From the NCBI GenBank assembly GCA_020852175.1, contig JADZBH010000016.1, forward strand, positions 1 to 64,000: a stretch of 64,000 nucleotides of DNA, given 5' to 3'. The stretch's first letter is position 1; each line of letters begins with the position of its first letter. The stretch comes from Bryobacterales bacterium (GTDB lineage: Bacteria > Acidobacteriota > Terriglobia > Bryobacterales > Bryobacteraceae). Below the pieces are notes generated by a model. It saw only the letters and a list, made by a program, of their open reading frames with translations. It was not told the origin of the DNA and searched no databases. The position numbers and the translations under genes were made by a program. Below, one piece after another: positions 25,673-32,957 of the stretch.

Positions 25673-27361
25673 ATGCGGGACCACGCCCTCACCGGACTCC
25701 TTCTCATGACTCTGCTTCCCCACGCCGCCGCCCAGGATCGCACGCAGGCGCGGTCGATGGTGATCACGCAGCGCGGCATCGCCGCCACCAGCCAGACGCT
25801 GGCCTCGCAGGCGGGCGCGATGATTCTCGCCCGCGGCGGCAGCGCCGTGGACGCGGCCATCGCCGCCAACGCCACGCTCGGCGTCGTGGAGCCGATGATG
25901 AACGGCATCGGCGGAGACCTGTTCGCGATTGTGCGCGAGCCGGGCTCGGGGAAGCTGGCGGGCTTGAACGCAAGCGGCTACGCGCCGGGCGGCATGACGC
26001 CGGAAGCGCTGCGGGCGCAGGGCCATGGCGTCGTGCCTGAGGAAGGCATCTGGAGCGTCACCGTTCCCGGTTGCGTGGAGGGCTGGGGGCGGTTGCACGG
26101 CAAGTATGGAAAGCTTCCGTGGGCTGATCTGTTCGCGCCGGCGATTTATTATGCCCGCCATGGTTTCCCGGTCACGGAATGGATCGGCACGGCGTGGCGC
26201 GACGGACAGGTGAAGCTGTTGCGTGACGGGAATGCGCGGCGTGTCTTCTTGCGTGATGGCGAGGCGCCCAAATTGGGCGAGGTCTTCCGGAATCCGCAAC
26301 TGGCCGCCGCGCTGGAACTGATCGCGAAGCAGGGTCCGGCGGCATTCTATAAGGGCGATATCGCCAAGGCCATCGTGGAGACCAGCCGGCGCCACGGCGG
26401 TCCCATGAACGCCGCCGACCTGGCCGGGTTCCAGGCCGAATGGGTAACGCCGGTTTCCACCACGTATCGTGGCTGGCGTGTCTTCGAGCTTCCGCCGAAC
26501 AGCCAGGGGCTGGCGGCGCTGTCGATGCTGAACCTGATGGAGCGCTTCCCGCTGGGATCCTTTGAGCCTCTGTCGGCCGATGCCTTCCACCTGAAAATCG
26601 AGGCGCAGAAACTCGCCTATGCCGACCTGAACCGCTATGTGGGCGACCCGCGCACGTCGCGCATCCCGACGGAACGTCTGATCGCCAAGGATTACGCGGC
26701 GGAGCGCGCGCGGCGGATCGATCCGGCCAAGGCTGCCTGCGAATACGATGCCGGGAATGCGGCGCTCGCTTCGGCGGGCGATACCATTTACCTTTCCACG
26801 GTGGACAGCGACGGCATGGTGGTGTCGTTGATTCAGAGCATCTATCTCAGTTTCGGTTCGGGCGTCGTGGTGGACGGCTACGGGTTCCACCTGCACAACC
26901 GGGGCGCGCTGTTCACGCTGGAAAAGGGCCACCCGAACGAATTGGCGCCGCGAAAACGCCCCTTCCACACGATCATTCCCGGCTACATGGAGAAGGGAAC
27001 GCAGCATGTGGGCTTCGGCATCATGGGCGGGCTGAATCAGGCCCAGGCGCACGCTCAGTTTGTATCGAACGTGGCCGACCACGGCATGAACATTCAGGCG
27101 GCGCTGGAGTCGCCACGCTTCACGAAGCTGAATTTTTCCGGTTGCGACGTGAAAATCGAACGCCGGGTTCCGGCAACCGTCCTGGACGAGTTGCGCCAGC
27201 GGGGCCACATCGTGCAACTGGAGCCCAGCTTCGCTTCCGCGATGGGCGGCGGGCAGGCCGTGATTCACGACTCGTCGTCGAAGGTGAACTACGGAGCCAG
27301 TTCCCCGCGCAAGGATGGCGCGGCGGTGCCGGAGCCTGATCCTTATTTCGGCAGGCGCTGA
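25673..27361 (+). CDS. ggt: gamma-glutamyltransferase, exported
   Basis: A 562-residue Ntn-hydrolase that removes or transfers gamma-glutamyl groups from glutathione and similar peptides. A signal peptide (LLLMTLLPHAAAQ) precedes the proenzyme. Autoprocessing would occur before Thr371 in GDTIYLSTVDSDG, giving large and small subunits. GVVEPMMNGIGGD and GGDEG-type glycine loops mark the large subunit; GFGIMGGLNQAQAH the small. It lies 17 bases after the deaminase gene and is probably in the same operon. The next gene is convergent after three bases. Confidence 0.92.
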   Translation: MRDHALTGLLLMTLLPHAAAQDRTQARSMVITQRGIAATSQTLASQAGAMILARGGSAVDAAIAANATLGVVEPMMNGIGGDLFAIVREPGSGKLAGLNASGYAPGGMTPEALRAQGHGVVPEEGIWSVTVPGCVEGWGRLHGKYGKLPWADLFAPAIYYARHGFPVTEWIGTAWRDGQVKLLRDGNARRVFLRDGEAPKLGEVFRNPQLAAALELIAKQGPAAFYKGDIAKAIVETSRRHGGPMNAADLAGFQAEWVTPVSTTYRGWRVFELPPNSQGLAALSMLNLMERFPLGSFEPLSADAFHLKIEAQKLAYADLNRYVGDPRTSRIPTERLIAKDYAAERARRIDPAKAACEYDAGNAALASAGDTIYLSTVDSDGMVVSLIQSIYLSFGSGVVVDGYGFHLHNRGALFTLEKGHPNELAPRKRPFHTIIPGYMEKGTQHVGFGIMGGLNQAQAHAQFVSNVADHGMNIQAALESPRFTKLNFSGCDVKIERRVPATVLDELRQRGHIVQLEPSFASAMGGGQAVIHDSSSKVNYGASSPRKDGAAVPEPDPYFGRR

Positions 27362-27364
27362 CGG

Positions 27365-27805
27365 CTACGGCAACTCCGGCAGCGGCTTTGCATCGGGCTC
27401 CACCCACGCATACCGCGCCTCGACGCTTTGTGACACGTCATAGCTGTAGTACTCCGCGTACAGCCTGGAACTGCCGCCGAATTCAGCAGCCATGGCACGG
27501 ATGCGAGTGAGCACGCCGCCCTTGGCCGCTTCGAGCGCGTGCGACAGAACGTGAATCCAGAACACAGTGAGAGTCTCGTGATATCCGGTGGTGGCCGTGT
27601 TCTGTCCGCCTTGCGCCAGGTTGTAGCGCTGAATGCCCGCGCGGATGGTGGGCGTGGCCTCGAACCGCGTGAGATGCAGCAGGTACCACGAGGCCATGAT
27701 GACGTGCTCGCGGTGCGTCCACAGCGCCACCGGATAAGTCCCCGCCTCGAACTCGCCGATGAAACGCTCCAGCGTGGCTTGCGACTCCAAAGGATCGTAG
27801 CTCAT
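27365..27805 (-). CDS. conserved hypothetical protein with a THREHV motif
   Basis: I do not recognise a named function for this 146-residue protein. It has a pattern found in unnamed bacterial proteins: a WTHREHVIMASWYLL helix, a GIQRYN segment, then GYHETLTVFWIHVL, with well-spaced His and Glu that could bind a metal or a substrate. It is predicted to be helical and cytoplasmic, with no signal or membrane segment. The ATG at 27805 overlaps the argR stop by four bases, so it is translated with the arginine operon. A role in arginine metabolism is only guilt by position. Confidence 0.6.
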   Translation of the reverse strand: MSYDPLESQATLERFIGEFEAGTYPVALWTHREHVIMASWYLLHLTRFEATPTIRAGIQRYNLAQGGQNTATTGYHETLTVFWIHVLSHALEAAKGGVLTRIRAMAAEFGGSSRLYAEYYSYDVSQSVEARYAWVEPDAKPLPELP

Positions 27806-28233
27806 ACGAGGTAATCCAGCATACGGCCCCGAAGTCTCACAGCCGTCGTGTGATCCGGCGCCACCACCAGAATCGTGTCGTCGCCGGCGATGGTGCCCAC
27901 TATCTCGGACCAATCGGCGCGGTCCAGCGCCACGGCCAGCGCGTTGGCGTTGCCTGGCGACGTCTTCAGCACCATGAGATTCTGCGCCACGCGGGCGTCC
28001 AGCAGAAACTCGGAGGCAACGGTGGCGATATCGGGACCGCGCGCGGGCGGACCCAACTGCGTGTAGCCTTCGGCGCTCTTCACGATGCCCAGTTCCTGAA
28101 TGTCGCGCGAAAGGGTGGCCTGGGTGGCTTGAATGCCCAGTTCCGCCAGTCCGCGCGCCAGTTCCTCCTGCGTGAAGATACGTCCGCGCAGGATGAGCTT
28201 CAGGATCTGCCCGTGCCGGAAGGCTTTCGTCAT
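27802..28233 (-). CDS. argR: arginine repressor
   Basis: A 143-residue ArgR-family regulator. The winged-helix N-terminus (LILRGRIFTQEELARGL, then TQATLSRDIQELGIVK) binds ARG boxes. The C-terminal oligomerisation and arginine-binding domain includes KTSPGNANALAVALDRADW and GTIAGDDTILVV. It lies two bases from argH and its stop overlaps the next start by four bases. Its presence inside the operon it is likely to control implies feedback with arginine as co-repressor. The upstream frame to 28425 belongs to a shadow of argH and is not used. Confidence 0.93.
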   Translation of the reverse strand: MTKAFRHGQILKLILRGRIFTQEELARGLAELGIQATQATLSRDIQELGIVKSAEGYTQLGPPARGPDIATVASEFLLDARVAQNLMVLKTSPGNANALAVALDRADWSEIVGTIAGDDTILVVAPDHTTAVRLRGRMLDYLV

Positions 28234-28235
28234 GA

Positions 28236-29642
28236 TCAGCTCCGGAACGCGCGCAGCCTTTCGGCGGCTTCGGCAAGCGCCTCGGCGACAGAGGACGGCG
28301 ACGTGCCGCCCTTCACCACGCGCGTCTTCATGCCTTCGCGCGGATCGAGAAGGCGGGCGAGGTCCTCGCTCACGCCGGGACGGGCGAACTCGGGCGCGAA
28401 GGCGGCCAGCGACGCCGCGTCCCACTGCGAGGGCGTCCTGCCCGCGCGCACGCTCTCCAGGACAAGGCGGCCCACCACCTGATGCGCCGCGTGAAACGGC
28501 AGACCGTGGCGCGATAGCGCCTCGGCGAGGTCGGTGGCCACCACCCAGCTCTGTTCGGCGGCGGCCAGCGGCGGCCCCTCCTTCAGCACGGCCGATTCGG
28601 CCACCGTGCGGGCCATGTCGAGCGAGGCGAGCATCGTATCGGCGGCGTCGAACAACTGCTCCTTGTCCTCCTGCATGTCGCGGTTGTAGGTGGTGGGCAG
28701 GCCCTTCAGGATGAAGAGCATCGCGTTCAGCCCGCCCAGCACGCGGCCCGATTTGCCGCGCAGCAGTTCGAGCGAATCGGGGTTCTTCTTCTGCGGCATG
28801 AGCGAAGACCCGCTGGTGACGCCGTCGCTCAACTCAAGCCACCCGAACTCTTCACTGGAATAGAGAATCCAGTCCTCGGCCAGGCGCGACAGGTGAATCA
28901 TGCAGACCGAGGCCGCGTAGAGATAGTCGAGGACGAAGTCGCGGTCCGCGGAGACGTCCATCGAGTTGCGTGTCACGGCCTCGAAGCCGAGTTCGCGGGC
29001 GATGGCCTCACGGTCAAAAGGAAAGCCGCTGCCGGCCAGCGCGCCGGAGCCCAGGGGCATGACGTTGGCGGCGCGGCGGGCGTGATCGAAGCGCTGCCAG
29101 TCGCGCGCGAACATTTCAAAGTAGGCGAGCAGGTAGTGGGGCCACAACACGGCCTGCGCCCGGCGCAGATGCGTGTAGCCGGGGACGGTTGCGTTGGGAT
29201 GACGGCCGGCGAAGTCCAGCAAGGCGGCCATCAAATCAGCCAGCTTGCTCTGCGTGAGCGCGCTTGCCTCGCGCAGCCACAAGCGCGTGTCGAGAGACAC
29301 CTGCTCGTTGCGGCTGCGCCCGGTGTGGATCTTGCCGGCAAGGTCCGCCACCTTCTCCTTCAGCTTGCGAATGACGAAGGTGTGGACGTCCTCGTCGGGC
29401 GCGCCGTCGAAGTAGGACGGGTTCTCGGCCTCCTGGCGAATCTCCTCGAAGGCACCGGACAGCCGTCCGGCTTCCTCCTCGGTCAGGATGCCCACGCGCC
29501 GCAGTGCATGGGCGAACGCCTGCGAGCCGCGCGTGTCGGCATCCACCAGGCGTTTGTCGAAATCGAGCGACCACGAGTAGCGCTCGAACACTTCGGAGGG
29601 GCCGCTTTCAAAACGGCCCCCCCATAGCTTCATCCCGCTCAT
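28236..29642 (-). CDS. argH: argininosuccinate lyase
   Basis: A 468-residue fumarase/aspartase-superfamily enzyme that cleaves argininosuccinate to arginine and fumarate, the final step of arginine synthesis. The start MKLWGGRFESGPSEV, the HTGRSRNEQVSLDTRLW block, GYTHLRRAQ and the signature GSSLMPQKKNPDSLELLRG are all intact. Length is standard. Only 8 bases separate it from argG. The in-frame MSG at 29642 is used, but MKLWG three codons downstream could also start the protein. Confidence 0.95.
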   Translation of the reverse strand: MSGMKLWGGRFESGPSEVFERYSWSLDFDKRLVDADTRGSQAFAHALRRVGILTEEEAGRLSGAFEEIRQEAENPSYFDGAPDEDVHTFVIRKLKEKVADLAGKIHTGRSRNEQVSLDTRLWLREASALTQSKLADLMAALLDFAGRHPNATVPGYTHLRRAQAVLWPHYLLAYFEMFARDWQRFDHARRAANVMPLGSGALAGSGFPFDREAIARELGFEAVTRNSMDVSADRDFVLDYLYAASVCMIHLSRLAEDWILYSSEEFGWLELSDGVTSGSSLMPQKKNPDSLELLRGKSGRVLGGLNAMLFILKGLPTTYNRDMQEDKEQLFDAADTMLASLDMARTVAESAVLKEGPPLAAAEQSWVVATDLAEALSRHGLPFHAAHQVVGRLVLESVRAGRTPSQWDAASLAAFAPEFARPGVSEDLARLLDPREGMKTRVVKGGTSPSSVAEALAEAAERLRAFRS

Positions 29643-29650
29643 GGGGCTCC

Positions 29651-30868
29651 TTAGCGCTTTCTGCTTTTTTTCTTGAGGCCGGCCTTCACGGCGATGGGCA
29701 GACCGTTCAGCTTGATGAAGCCGCGCGAATCCTTCTGGTCATACTCGGCGCCCATGGTGAAGCTGGCGATGTCGAGCGAGTAGAGCGAATTCGGCGACAC
29801 CCGGCTGACGGCATCGCAATGGCCCTTGAAGAGTTTCATCCGGATCTCGCCGGTCATGTCCCTGGCCGTCGTTTCAAAGAAGGCGTCCAGGGCCTCGCGC
29901 AACGGCGTGAACCAGAAGCCGTTGTAAACCAGCTCGGCGTAGTCGAGCGAAAGCTTCTGCTTGTAGTGCTGGGTGTTCCTGTCGAGCACGAGCGATTCCA
30001 GTTCACGGTACGCCGTCATCAGAATCGTGCCGCCCGGCGTTTCGTAGGCGCCGCGCGACTTCATTCCGACAAAGCGGTTCTCCACAAGGTCGATGCGGCC
30101 CACGCCGTGCTGGCTGGCAAGCCTGTTGAGCGTCTCCAGCAGTTTCACCGGCGGCACGGGCTTGCCGTTGAGGGCGACCGGGCGGCCTTTTTCAAAGCCG
30201 ATGGTGACGAAGCCTGGCTTGGCGGGCGCCTCCCATGGGTGCGTGGTGAGCATCCACACGTCGTCGGGCACCGCATTGACGGGGTCTTCCAGTTTGCCGC
30301 CTTCGTGCGAAATGTGCCAGATGTTGCGGTCGCGCGAATAGATTTTCTTCGTGGTTTGCGCGATGGGCACGTTGTGCGCCGCGGCATAGGCGATGGCATC
30401 CTCGCGCGATTTGATGTCCCACTCGCGCCACGGCGCGATCACCGGAAGATCGGGCGCGATCGCCATGTAAGTAAGCTCGAAGCGGACTTGGTCATTGCCC
30501 TTGCCGGTGCAGCCATGCGACAGCGCGTCGCAACCGGTTTTCAGCGCCACCTCGGCCTGTTTCCTGGCCAGCAAAGGCCGCGCGATGGAGGTGCCCAGCA
30601 GATACTTGTGCTCGTACACGGCGCCCGAGCGCAGCATGGGCCATAGGTAGTCCGTCACGAACTCCTCGCGCATGTCCTCGACATACACCTCATCGGCGCC
30701 GGTGGCCTTGGCCTTGGCCTTCAAGCCCTTCAACTCGTCCGGTCCCTGGCCGATGTCGCCGCACACGGCCACCACCCGGCAATCGTAATGTTCCTTGAGC
30801 CACGGGATGATGATCGACGTGTCCAATCCGCCTGAGTAGGCGAGCGCAACCTTCTTGTATTGAGCCAT
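29651..30868 (-). CDS. argG: argininosuccinate synthase
   Basis: A 405-residue ATP-dependent ligase that joins citrulline and aspartate. The P-loop-like AYSGGLDTSIIIPWL binds ATP. SHGCTGKGNDQVRFE and the citrulline/aspartate contacts GVGRIDLVENRFVGMKSRG follow, and the typical C-terminal tail ends KKKSRKR. AAAGGA lies before the ATG. It sits 68 bases after argF, the only sizeable gap in the operon, which contains a GC hairpin. Confidence 0.95.
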   Translation of the reverse strand: MAQYKKVALAYSGGLDTSIIIPWLKEHYDCRVVAVCGDIGQGPDELKGLKAKAKATGADEVYVEDMREEFVTDYLWPMLRSGAVYEHKYLLGTSIARPLLARKQAEVALKTGCDALSHGCTGKGNDQVRFELTYMAIAPDLPVIAPWREWDIKSREDAIAYAAAHNVPIAQTTKKIYSRDRNIWHISHEGGKLEDPVNAVPDDVWMLTTHPWEAPAKPGFVTIGFEKGRPVALNGKPVPPVKLLETLNRLASQHGVGRIDLVENRFVGMKSRGAYETPGGTILMTAYRELESLVLDRNTQHYKQKLSLDYAELVYNGFWFTPLREALDAFFETTARDMTGEIRMKLFKGHCDAVSRVSPNSLYSLDIASFTMGAEYDQKDSRGFIKLNGLPIAVKAGLKKKSRKR

Positions 30869-30889
30869 ACGAATCCTTTCGCGAACAGG

Positions 30890-30908
30890 CCCGCCACGAG
30901 GTGGCGGG
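30890..30908. other. GC hairpin between argF and argG
   Basis: CCCGCCAC-GAG-GTGGCGGG is a perfect eight-base-pair stem in the 68-base argF-argG gap. No T-run follows on the minus strand. It may tune RNA stability or partial termination rather than end the transcript. Confidence 0.35.
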
Positions 30909-30936
30909 GAGGAGGCGGCGGACGGCGCGAAGCCGC

Positions 30937-31890
30937 TCAGCCACCCAGCAACATCAATAAGAGAGCCTTCTGCGCGTGGAGGCGGTTTTCAGCCTGGTCG
31001 TAGACAACCGAACCGGATGATTCCATCACCTCGTGCGTGGTTTCCTGTCCGCGTTTGGCGGGCAGGCAGTGCATGAACAGGGCGCCGGAACCGGCCCGCG
31101 CCATGAGCGCCGCGTTTACCTGGTAGGGCGCGAAGATGCCCTGGCGCCGGTCGGCTTCCTTTTCCTGGCCCATGCTCGCCCAGACATCGGTGTAGACGGC
31201 GTCGGCGCCGGTGACGGCTTCGGCCGGGTCGTAGCTGTGCGCCACGCGCGCGCCGGTGCGTTCGCCCTCGATACGAGCTTCCTCGAAAATGTTCTGGTCT
31301 GGTTCGAAGCCTTCCGGCGTGGCCACGGTTACGTGCACGCCCAGCCGGGCGCAATTCAGCATCAGCGAGTGGGCCACGTTGTTGCCGTCGCCGACGAAGA
31401 CCAGTTTGCGTCCCGCCGGGTCGCCGAAGCGCTCGGCGAGCGTCTGCAGGTCGGCGAAGGACTGGCAGGGATGATACAGGTCGCTGAGCGCGTTCACCAC
31501 GGGCACGCCTCCAAAATGCGCCAGGTCATCGACGGTCTGTTGCAGGAAGACACGCGCGACGATGGCGTGCGTCCAGCGGGCAAGATTGCGCGCCACGTCC
31601 ATCACGGGTTCTCGTTCGGCGATGGGACCGATGGATACCACGCAGTCGGCGCCCAACTGCTTCACGGCCAATTCAAACGTGAGACGCGTGCGGAGCGAAG
31701 GCTTTTCAAAGAGCAGCGTGAGATAGCGGCCGGCCAGCGCGCTCCGGTAGCGATGGGGCGAGCGCTTCACGTCGGCGGCGAGCGCCAACAGGCGGCGCAA
31801 CTCCTCCGTGGTCAGGTCCTGATCCCGGCGGCACTGGCCGCTCCAGATTCGAGGCAGCGGTTCACTGGCCGGCAAGGTACGGGCGGGCAT
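30937..31890 (-). CDS. argF: ornithine carbamoyltransferase
   Basis: This enzyme converts ornithine and carbamoyl phosphate to citrulline. The carbamoyl-phosphate loop is FEKPSLRTRLTFE, then SDLYHPCQSFADLQTL, the ornithine site TDVWASMGQE and the HCLPAKRGQE loop with the catalytic Cys. From the ATG at 31890 it has 317 residues, normal for the family, and GGAGGA lies ten bases upstream. A GTG at 31938 would add 16 residues and has a TATGCA box five bases before it, but it lies at the edge of an ARG-box-like site. I prefer 31890 but cannot exclude 31938. It is the first gene of the arg operon. Confidence 0.92.
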   Translation of the reverse strand: MPARTLPASEPLPRIWSGQCRRDQDLTTEELRRLLALAADVKRSPHRYRSALAGRYLTLLFEKPSLRTRLTFELAVKQLGADCVVSIGPIAEREPVMDVARNLARWTHAIVARVFLQQTVDDLAHFGGVPVVNALSDLYHPCQSFADLQTLAERFGDPAGRKLVFVGDGNNVAHSLMLNCARLGVHVTVATPEGFEPDQNIFEEARIEGERTGARVAHSYDPAEAVTGADAVYTDVWASMGQEKEADRRQGIFAPYQVNAALMARAGSGALFMHCLPAKRGQETTHEVMESSGSVVYDQAENRLHAQKALLLMLLGG

Positions 31891-31923
31891 GGCCACGGGC
31901 TCCTCCAACGCAGAGGAGGTCTC

Positions 31924-31956
31924 TGCATGATTATTCACTCATATGCATAATTACAC
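31924..31956 (-). promoter_or_regulatory. ARG-box-like operator region before argF
   Basis: On the minus strand TGAATAATCATGCA (31924-31937) matches 12 of 14 positions of the TGAAT-WWWW-ATTCA ARG-box core. A weaker copy around TGTAATTATGCA (31944-31955) lies about two helical turns away, centre to centre. A pair of boxes at this distance is how ArgR hexamers usually bind. The presence of argR in the same operon supports autoregulation. Confidence 0.55.
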
Positions 31957-32005
31957 AGGAGCGGTTCCGGCGCAAGGATCCGGATCCTGCTCTTGCGCGC
32001 GCATC

Positions 32006-32034
32006 TTGACCCGTGCCGTGCAGTCGCGTAGTCT
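32006..32034 (+). promoter_or_regulatory. promoter of the NHL/quinoprotein pair (predicted leaderless)
   Basis: TTGACC (32006-32011) and TAGTCT (32029-32034) are spaced by exactly 17 bases. The -10 ends eight bases before the ATG at 32043, and there is no convincing Shine-Dalgarno sequence, so the transcript is predicted to begin at or near the start codon. Confidence 0.5.
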
Positions 32035-32042
32035 GGGTTCCC

Positions 32043-32957
32043 ATGCACCTTCGATCCTGCTTGCTTCTGCTGGCCCTGTCCGCGCAGGCTTTCGCCGCGG
32101 ACTGGAACACAGTGCCCAAATTGCCGCACAAAGTCGTGCCTGGGTGGGCGCAGTTGCCTGCCGGCTGGAACTTCGGCGAGACTTCGGGCGTCACCGTGGA
32201 CGGCCGCGATCATGTCTGGGTGTTCAACCGCGGCAAGCATCCCGTGGTGGAGTTCGACAAGTCCGGCAGATTCATTCAGGCCTGGGAGGATGTGCCCGTG
32301 ATGTCCGCGCACGGGATCAAGGCGGACCCGGAAGGCAATATCTGGACCGTGGATGTCGCGGGCAACGCCGTATTGAAGTTCACGCCCGCGGGCAGGCTGT
32401 TGATGGTGATCGCCAATGCCGGGCGCGGTCCGGGCGACGACAACTCGCCCTATGCGTTCAATCGTCCGACCGGGATTGTGTTTCAACCAAATGGCGACTT
32501 TCTTGTTTCGGACGGCTATGTGAATTCGCGCGTGGTGTCCTACACCAGGGAGGGCGTTTTCCTCCGCAAGTGGGGTAGCAAGGGAACCGGCGACGGCCAG
32601 TTCGACATCGCCCACGACGTGGCGTTGGACAGGCAGGGGCGCGTGTATGTGGCCGACCGGACGAATAACCGCATCCAGGTGTTCGACCTGAACGGCAAGC
32701 TGCTCACCAAGTGGACCGGCATCGGCCAGCCCTGGGGCCTGGCCTACGCCGCGAAGGAGGATGCCCTTTACATGGCCGACGGCGAGAACAACCGCATCGT
32801 CAAGCTGAACCTGGACGGCCAGGCGCTGGGCGTGCTTTCGTCATTCGGCAAGACGCCGGGCAAGCTCGATTTCGCGCACCACATCGCGGTCGATTCGGAC
32901 GGCTCGCTCTACGTGGCCGAAATCAAGAACTGGCGCGTGCAGAAGTTCGCCAAGTAA
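32043..32957 (+). CDS. exported NHL-repeat six-bladed propeller protein
   Basis: A 304-residue secreted beta-propeller. The signal peptide is MHLRSCLLLLALSAQAFAAD. NHL repeats recur through the whole mature part, for example GDGQFDIAHDVALDRQGRVY followed by VADRTNNRIQVFD, and again LYMADGENNRIVKLNLDG. Similar propellers occur in peptidylglycine alpha-hydroxyglycine lyases, but the zinc and Tyr/Arg catalytic residues are not evident, so a binding or scaffold role is equally likely. The quinoprotein gene starts directly after its TAA, so the two products probably act together in the periplasm. Confidence 0.85.
   Translation: MHLRSCLLLLALSAQAFAADWNTVPKLPHKVVPGWAQLPAGWNFGETSGVTVDGRDHVWVFNRGKHPVVEFDKSGRFIQAWEDVPVMSAHGIKADPEGNIWTVDVAGNAVLKFTPAGRLLMVIANAGRGPGDDNSPYAFNRPTGIVFQPNGDFLVSDGYVNSRVVSYTREGVFLRKWGSKGTGDGQFDIAHDVALDRQGRVYVADRTNNRIQVFDLNGKLLTKWTGIGQPWGLAYAAKEDALYMADGENNRIVKLNLDGQALGVLSSFGKTPGKLDFAHHIAVDSDGSLYVAEIKNWRVQKFAK

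Noticed and set aside
31890..31938. GTG at 31938 as the argF start
   Set aside because: It gives 16 extra unconserved residues, has no Shine-Dalgarno sequence and abuts an ARG-box-like site. It is kept as a possibility only because a TATGCA box lies five bases upstream.
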